DNA from: Bacteroidales bacterium | Lineage (GTDB): Bacteria; Bacteroidota; Bacteroidia; Bacteroidales; UBA932 | Length of the DNA stretch: 64,000 bases | Direction of reading: 5' to 3' | Assembly: GCA_017395045.1 (NCBI GenBank) | Contig: JAFPWG010000002.1 | Location: 61,814 to 125,813 of the forward strand | In this document: piece after piece, positions 60,591 through 64,000 of the stretch | Position numbering within the stretch: position 1 is the first letter of the stretch | Layout: each line of letters begins with the position of its first letter | Translations under genes and position numbers: made by a program | The notes under the pieces: generated by a model | Databases searched by the model: none | What the model was told of the DNA's origin: nothing | What the model saw: the letters and a program-made list of their open reading frames with translations, nothing else

Positions 60591-61538
60591 CTATTCAACA
60601 ATGATGTCCTGTCCCTCGTTCTCCACCCAATCCGTCACGGTGAACTCGAGCTTGATGTCGTGCGGGTTGACGTTGATGGTATAGAGGTACTTGTAACCGG
60701 CCTTCCACTCGACGGCTGCGGTCGGAAGCTTCACCTCGGAAGTGTATTTCTTCGCAGTCGTACCGGCACCGATCGTGTATTCGATGGCGACGGTGATGCC
60801 CTCAGCAGCGATTGCCTGCGGCCATACGAGCCAGTAGGCAGCCGCATCGGCGGCGGCCTGTCCAAGGACGTCGGCCATGCCGTTGGCTGCGAGCGTCACA
60901 TTGGAGAGCGTGCTGCCGGTCAGGGAACCGCTCACGGTACCGTAGGTGACGGCGGTCGTCGCGCCAGTGAAGTCAACTGTCGCATAGCCCTGGTTCTTGA
61001 TTCCAGTGGCGGACACCGAGTTCACGGTCACGTTGCCGTCCGTGGCGTTCTTCACCATGATGCCCGCTGCTGCGAAGAGGTGGCTCATGGGAATGGTCAC
61101 TGCCTGACCTGCATCGGCCTGGGTCTTGGTGACGATGTCGGAGTAGAGGATGTCGACCTGGTCCGCGTCAGCGGTGGTCAAGGTTTTGGACACGGTAAGA
61201 ACGCCGCTGGCGAAGGTGCCGGCCTCATTCGTGTAGGCAAAGAACTTGTGGCTGCCGGTTCTCCAGGTGTAGGCGTGGCCGGAGACAAAGTTCCAGGTAC
61301 CGCCGCTGTAGGCCGCAGCGTCATCTATATAATAAGGTGTAGCGCCCATGTCGTCGTAGACCTTGATGGTCTGGGTCCGGAGGACCTCCGTGGCGTTGGT
61401 GTTGAGGGCACGGGTAGCAGCATCCGTCGCGAAGGCGAAGCGGATCGGCTCTTCGGAGACGGGGCTGTCGGTCTTGTTGCAGGCCACCGCGGCGGCGAGC
61501 AGCAGGACGAGGGAGGAATAAATGATTGTCTTCTTCAT
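60591..61538 (-). CDS. fimbrillin-family lipoprotein (paralogue b)
   Basis: 315 residues from MKKTIIYSSL; lipobox AVAC20NKTD and T-R43-A-L. The Mfa-like core includes YTWRTGSHKFFAYTN, SHLFAAAGIMVKNA and YWLVWPQAIAAEG. It ends LEFTVTDWVENEGQDI, the conserved last strand of fimbrillin domains. An AGGAGA Shine-Dalgarno-like sequence (61547-61552) overlaps the stop of the upstream gene. Tandem duplication with its neighbours is obvious. Confidence 0.85.
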   Translation of the reverse strand: MKKTIIYSSLVLLLAAAVACNKTDSPVSEEPIRFAFATDAATRALNTNATEVLRTQTIKVYDDMGATPYYIDDAAAYSGGTWNFVSGHAYTWRTGSHKFFAYTNEAGTFASGVLTVSKTLTTADADQVDILYSDIVTKTQADAGQAVTIPMSHLFAAAGIMVKNATDGNVTVNSVSATGIKNQGYATVDFTGATTAVTYGTVSGSLTGSTLSNVTLAANGMADVLGQAAADAAAYWLVWPQAIAAEGITVAIEYTIGAGTTAKKYTSEVKLPTAAVEWKAGYKYLYTINVNPHDIKLEFTVTDWVENEGQDIIVE

Positions 61539-61550
61539 AGCTTCTGTCTC

Positions 61551-62504
61551 CTATTCAAATTCATAGTTTTCAGTTGCGCCTTCCTCCCAGTCCTTCACGG
61601 TGAAGTTGAGCAGGATGTCATCAGCGTTGCCGATGACCAGCGTGTACTGGTACAGCTTTCCGGCTTCCCATTTGACCGAAGGAATGGTGGCAGTCGTCTC
61701 ATAGACCCTGTCGTTCATCGTATAGGTGACGGCGATGGTCATCGCAGGGATCGTCTGCGGCCAGACCACGTAAGCGGTCGGGGAGGCAACGGCCTGGGTG
61801 AGGATATCCAGCAGGGCGTTGGGGGTGAGATTCACGTCGGCGACAGTCGCTCCAGCGACGAACGGGGTGTCGCCTGCGGTCGGAGTCGTATTGGAGACGG
61901 CAACGGCGGTCCCGCTGTAGTCGATCGTAGCGGTGCTGCTGTTGGCGATCTGCGGCACGGTGCAGGTATTCAGGACGATGGCGTCGGTCTTACCGTTCTT
62001 CACCGCCATGCTTACGGCGGCGAACAGGTGCTTCATATTCAGCGTGACCGGAGTTTCCTTCGTGTTGCCGGAGGTATGCTTCCAAGTGTCGGCGCTCACG
62101 TTGACAGTCTCGGAATAGAGGAGGTCAGCCTGGTTGGCGGCGGAGGTGGTCAGTACCTTCGCCAGAGTGATCTTCTTGGTCTCGGGAAGGGCGCCCAGAG
62201 CGGTCGAGTAGCCGAAAAGCTTGTGCTCGTCTGCCTTCCAGAGGTAGTCCTGCTCGTCGACATACACCCAGCCGGTGGTGCCGTACTTGATCTGATTGTC
62301 GATGTACTTCTCGCCATCCTTGAAGTCGTAGACCCGGAAGGTCTCGGCGTTGAGGGTCGATGCGTACACGAGGGCGCGGGTACTCTCGGTGGCGGGGGCG
62401 AAACGGATGCTGGCGTCGCCGTCACCGATGACACTGTCGGTCTTGTTGCAGGCCACGGAGGCGAGCAGCAGGACGGATGCGGAATATAATAATGCTTTCT
62501 TCAT
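61551..62504 (-). CDS. fimbrillin-family lipoprotein (paralogue c)
   Basis: 317 residues from MKKALLYSAS; lipobox SVAC19NKTD and T-R43-A-L. It shares the core of b (DEHKLFGYST, MKHLFAAVSMAVKNG, AYVVWPQTIPAM) and the final LLNFTVKDWEEGATEN. AGGAGG (62513-62518) lies 8 bases before the start. In P. gingivalis fimbrillins, Arg-specific cleavage after such an arginine exposes the strand groove; that role for R43 is inferred. Confidence 0.85.
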   Translation of the reverse strand: MKKALLYSASVLLLASVACNKTDSVIGDGDASIRFAPATESTRALVYASTLNAETFRVYDFKDGEKYIDNQIKYGTTGWVYVDEQDYLWKADEHKLFGYSTALGALPETKKITLAKVLTTSAANQADLLYSETVNVSADTWKHTSGNTKETPVTLNMKHLFAAVSMAVKNGKTDAIVLNTCTVPQIANSSTATIDYSGTAVAVSNTTPTAGDTPFVAGATVADVNLTPNALLDILTQAVASPTAYVVWPQTIPAMTIAVTYTMNDRVYETTATIPSVKWEAGKLYQYTLVIGNADDILLNFTVKDWEEGATENYEFE

Positions 62505-62519
62505 ATCTCTGTCCTCCTA

Positions 62520-63575
62520 TTATTCAAAAGTAATAGGGTTATCGACGGGTACCCACTCGTCCAGCGTGATGTCCGGCTGGTAGAAGATCTTCCAGAGGTT
62601 GCCCGGGACAGCGACACCCTTGATACGGTACTTCTTGCAGGCGTCGAACTCGATCGGGGCGCCGTTGTGTTTCATCGTGCCTGTGAAGGTGACATTCTCA
62701 CCGTCGACCTTCGCGTAGATCCTGAGCTTGAGGCCCACGATCTTCTGCGGCAGGGCGAACATGGTGAAAACGATCTTCTGGGTCTGGGAGACGTACATGT
62801 TGGCAGGGAAGGTGAACGCCGGGTCTGCAGTCGGAGTGCAGGCGTAGGTGCTCGCGCCGCCCGGGACGAGGGTGGCGACCACGCTGCCGGCAAGCTTGGT
62901 GTCGGACACCAGCTCAACCTTCGTCACGTTGATGTTCCCTTCGTACTCGGGGTCACCCTCAAAGGTGAACTCGAAAGCGGTGAAGGCCGGGTAGAACGGA
63001 ATTTCCACGCTCTGGCCTTCACTGGCTCCTGTCACCGCAGCGACAAGCCATGCGTTGGACATGTCCACAGGAAGCGTGGTGACGTTGTTCACGGCGGCGG
63101 GGACGGTGGTTCCAGCCATCTGCTGGGCAGCCTTGATCTCGAAACTGGCCTTTCCGGCCTCCGGCGTACCGGTGGTCTTCGGGGAGATGCCCCAGAAACT
63201 ATAACTATCGGTACCGCTCACGTACACGAGGCCGTTGGTTCCGGGCGCATTGGTCAGGGATGCTTTGCTCAGTTTGCCTTCGTCTTTCACGTCCTTGACC
63301 TGATAAACGGCGTGGTGAGCATCGGAATAGCGGCTAACGGCATTGTCGCTCCAGATGAGGATTTCCTCACCCTCGACCCAGTCGATGCGCTCCCATTTCT
63401 TGTTGTTTCCATCCGGGACATCGACGCCGCTGTAGGATGTACGGGTAGTAGGGATGGCGGAGGCGGCCTTGAAGCGGACCTCCTTACCGTACCTCACCCC
63501 GTCTCCCTTCTGGCATCCCGCCAGAGAGAGGATCATGCCTGCGAAGAGCAGGAGAATGTAGCTTGTTTTCTTCAT
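62520..63575 (-). CDS. fimbrillin-family lipoprotein, first of the operon
   Basis: 351 residues from MKKTSYILLL; lipobox LAGC. The domain is fimbrillin-like (TTRTSYSGVDVPDG, WVEGEEILIWSDN, YSFWGISPKTTG) but is more distant from a-c. The arginine of TTRT is residue 45. AAGGAGG (63584-63590) lies 8 bases before the start. It follows the small peptide by 13 bases and precedes paralogue c by 15. Confidence 0.82.
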   Translation of the reverse strand: MKKTSYILLLFAGMILSLAGCQKGDGVRYGKEVRFKAASAIPTTRTSYSGVDVPDGNNKKWERIDWVEGEEILIWSDNAVSRYSDAHHAVYQVKDVKDEGKLSKASLTNAPGTNGLVYVSGTDSYSFWGISPKTTGTPEAGKASFEIKAAQQMAGTTVPAAVNNVTTLPVDMSNAWLVAAVTGASEGQSVEIPFYPAFTAFEFTFEGDPEYEGNINVTKVELVSDTKLAGSVVATLVPGGASTYACTPTADPAFTFPANMYVSQTQKIVFTMFALPQKIVGLKLRIYAKVDGENVTFTGTMKHNGAPIEFDACKKYRIKGVAVPGNLWKIFYQPDITLDEWVPVDNPITFE

Positions 63576-63588
63576 AGCTTGTTCCTCC

Positions 63589-63777
63589 TTAGTCTTCCCA
63601 TTCGAAAGTGAACGGATTGTCCGTGATTTCAGTGCTGAAATCAATCTCCTCGACTTCCTGACCGGTGGCGACAACGGTCATGTTGTCCACCACGGAACCT
63701 TGCAGGAAATCGCGTTCGAGAAGAACGTTCACTTCCTTCAGGACTGTCGGGGTCTGATAGGTTAGTTTTTTGATCAT
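63589..63777 (-). CDS. small peptide of the K-x-Y-x-x-P family, copy 5
   Basis: 62 residues. It begins MIKKLTYQTPTVLKEVNVL, has LERDFLQGS in the middle and ends ITDNPFTFEWED, acidic and aromatic. No signal peptide. It lies between the NusG-like gene (67 bases) and the first fimbrillin (13 bases), and is the longest of the five. The Y-x-x-P start and acidic tail match the other copies. I see no function. Confidence 0.68.
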   Translation of the reverse strand: MIKKLTYQTPTVLKEVNVLLERDFLQGSVVDNMTVVATGQEVEEIDFSTEITDNPFTFEWED

Positions 63778-63843
63778 AATGATAAGTACTTATTTGTTTT
63801 ATTTATTTTTCCTTATTCTTATTTATTAATCGTTTCGTTTCAA

Positions 63844-63999
63844 TCACTTTTCAATCCTTTCGAGCCAGCTTCTGGGGACGCTCGCCCTGGCGAAGAGGCA
63901 GTCCAGCAGGCTCACGACGACGTAGTACCTGCCGTGGAACTCGACCACGTGTCCCTCGACGTCGCGGAGGGGCCCCTTGGTCACGCGGACCCGGTCCCC
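63844..63999 (-). CDS. NusG-like (UpxY-type) antiterminator, C-terminal end
   Basis: Only the last 51 residues are in the window. They contain a KOW-type motif (GDRVRVTKGPLRDVEGHVVE) as in NusG C-terminal domains and end SWLERIEK. Short NusG paralogues (UpxY, RfaH) prevent early termination in long operons such as capsule loci. Its place directly before the fimbrial operon suggests the same role here. The N-terminus is outside, so housekeeping NusG cannot be excluded. Confidence 0.72.
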   Translation of the reverse strand, partial: GDRVRVTKGPLRDVEGHVVEFHGRYYVVVSLLDCLFARASVPRSWLERIEK

Positions 64000-64000
64000 C

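Noticed and set aside
60492-62489. 665-codon plus-strand open frame opposite three fimbrillins
   Set aside because: Antisense to three recognisable paralogous lipoproteins; its internal repetition only mirrors the paralogy of those genes.
1-64000. CRISPR arrays, rRNA genes, prophage or complete insertion sequences
   Set aside because: No regularly spaced repeats, no rRNA sequence, no phage genes and no IS ends were seen; the RAYT gene is the only transposase-like gene.

Overview
The window is a GC-rich stretch of a Bacteroidota chromosome, most likely order Bacteroidales and probably a gut or rumen lineage. This rests on promoters of the form TAnnTTTG with an upstream TTG/TTTG, the Bacteroidota-type dcw gene order (no murF or ddl between murE and ftsZ), many fimbrillin-like, BACON-like and BspA-like lipoproteins, and a NusG-like (UpxY-type) tail at the right edge. 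I cannot fix the genus.

Bases 1-14150 are mostly core genes. A partial UvrD/PcrA helicase is followed by an ExbB-ExbD-TonB module, an RluB-type pseudouridine synthase with a repetitive N-terminal tail, Era and ParC. Convergent to these runs a five-gene minus-strand operon: an uncharacterised anchored protein, acyl-CoA synthetase, dCMP deaminase, S41 protease and shikimate kinase. Bases 14264-29761 hold a complete, tightly overlapping dcw cluster (mraZ, rsmH, ftsL-like, ftsI, murE, mraY, murD, ftsW, murG, murC, ftsQ, ftsA, ftsZ). It is preceded by four TGG repeats at exact 10-bp spacing that look like the MraZ operator.

Bases 29762-34076 carry gltX, truB, rpiB and an HPr-kinase-like gene on the minus strand. 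From 34100 on, core genes (rpsO, pnp, nhaC, an NlpC/P60 peptidase with a dipeptide epimerase, tRNA-Ser) alternate with accessory surface genes. The accessory genes are a nuclease lipoprotein, a BACON/Ig/OB-fold-like lipoprotein, a RAYT transposase with two REP-like repeats, and a BspA-type leucine-rich-repeat lipoprotein.

Bases 53317-63999 form one minus-strand fimbrial operon: NusG-like protein (partial), small peptide, four fimbrillin-like lipoproteins and two large accessory subunits. The LRR module at 50934-53231 may extend it.

The most interesting pattern is a family of five short, signal-less peptides (37-62 residues) with the layout M-x-K-x-Y-x-x-P, then a hydrophobic stretch, then an acidic tail. 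Four of them sit directly upstream of a surface lipoprotein gene. One is divergent from the HPr-kinase-like gene. I found no function for them by recognition; they are the best candidate here for an undescribed system.
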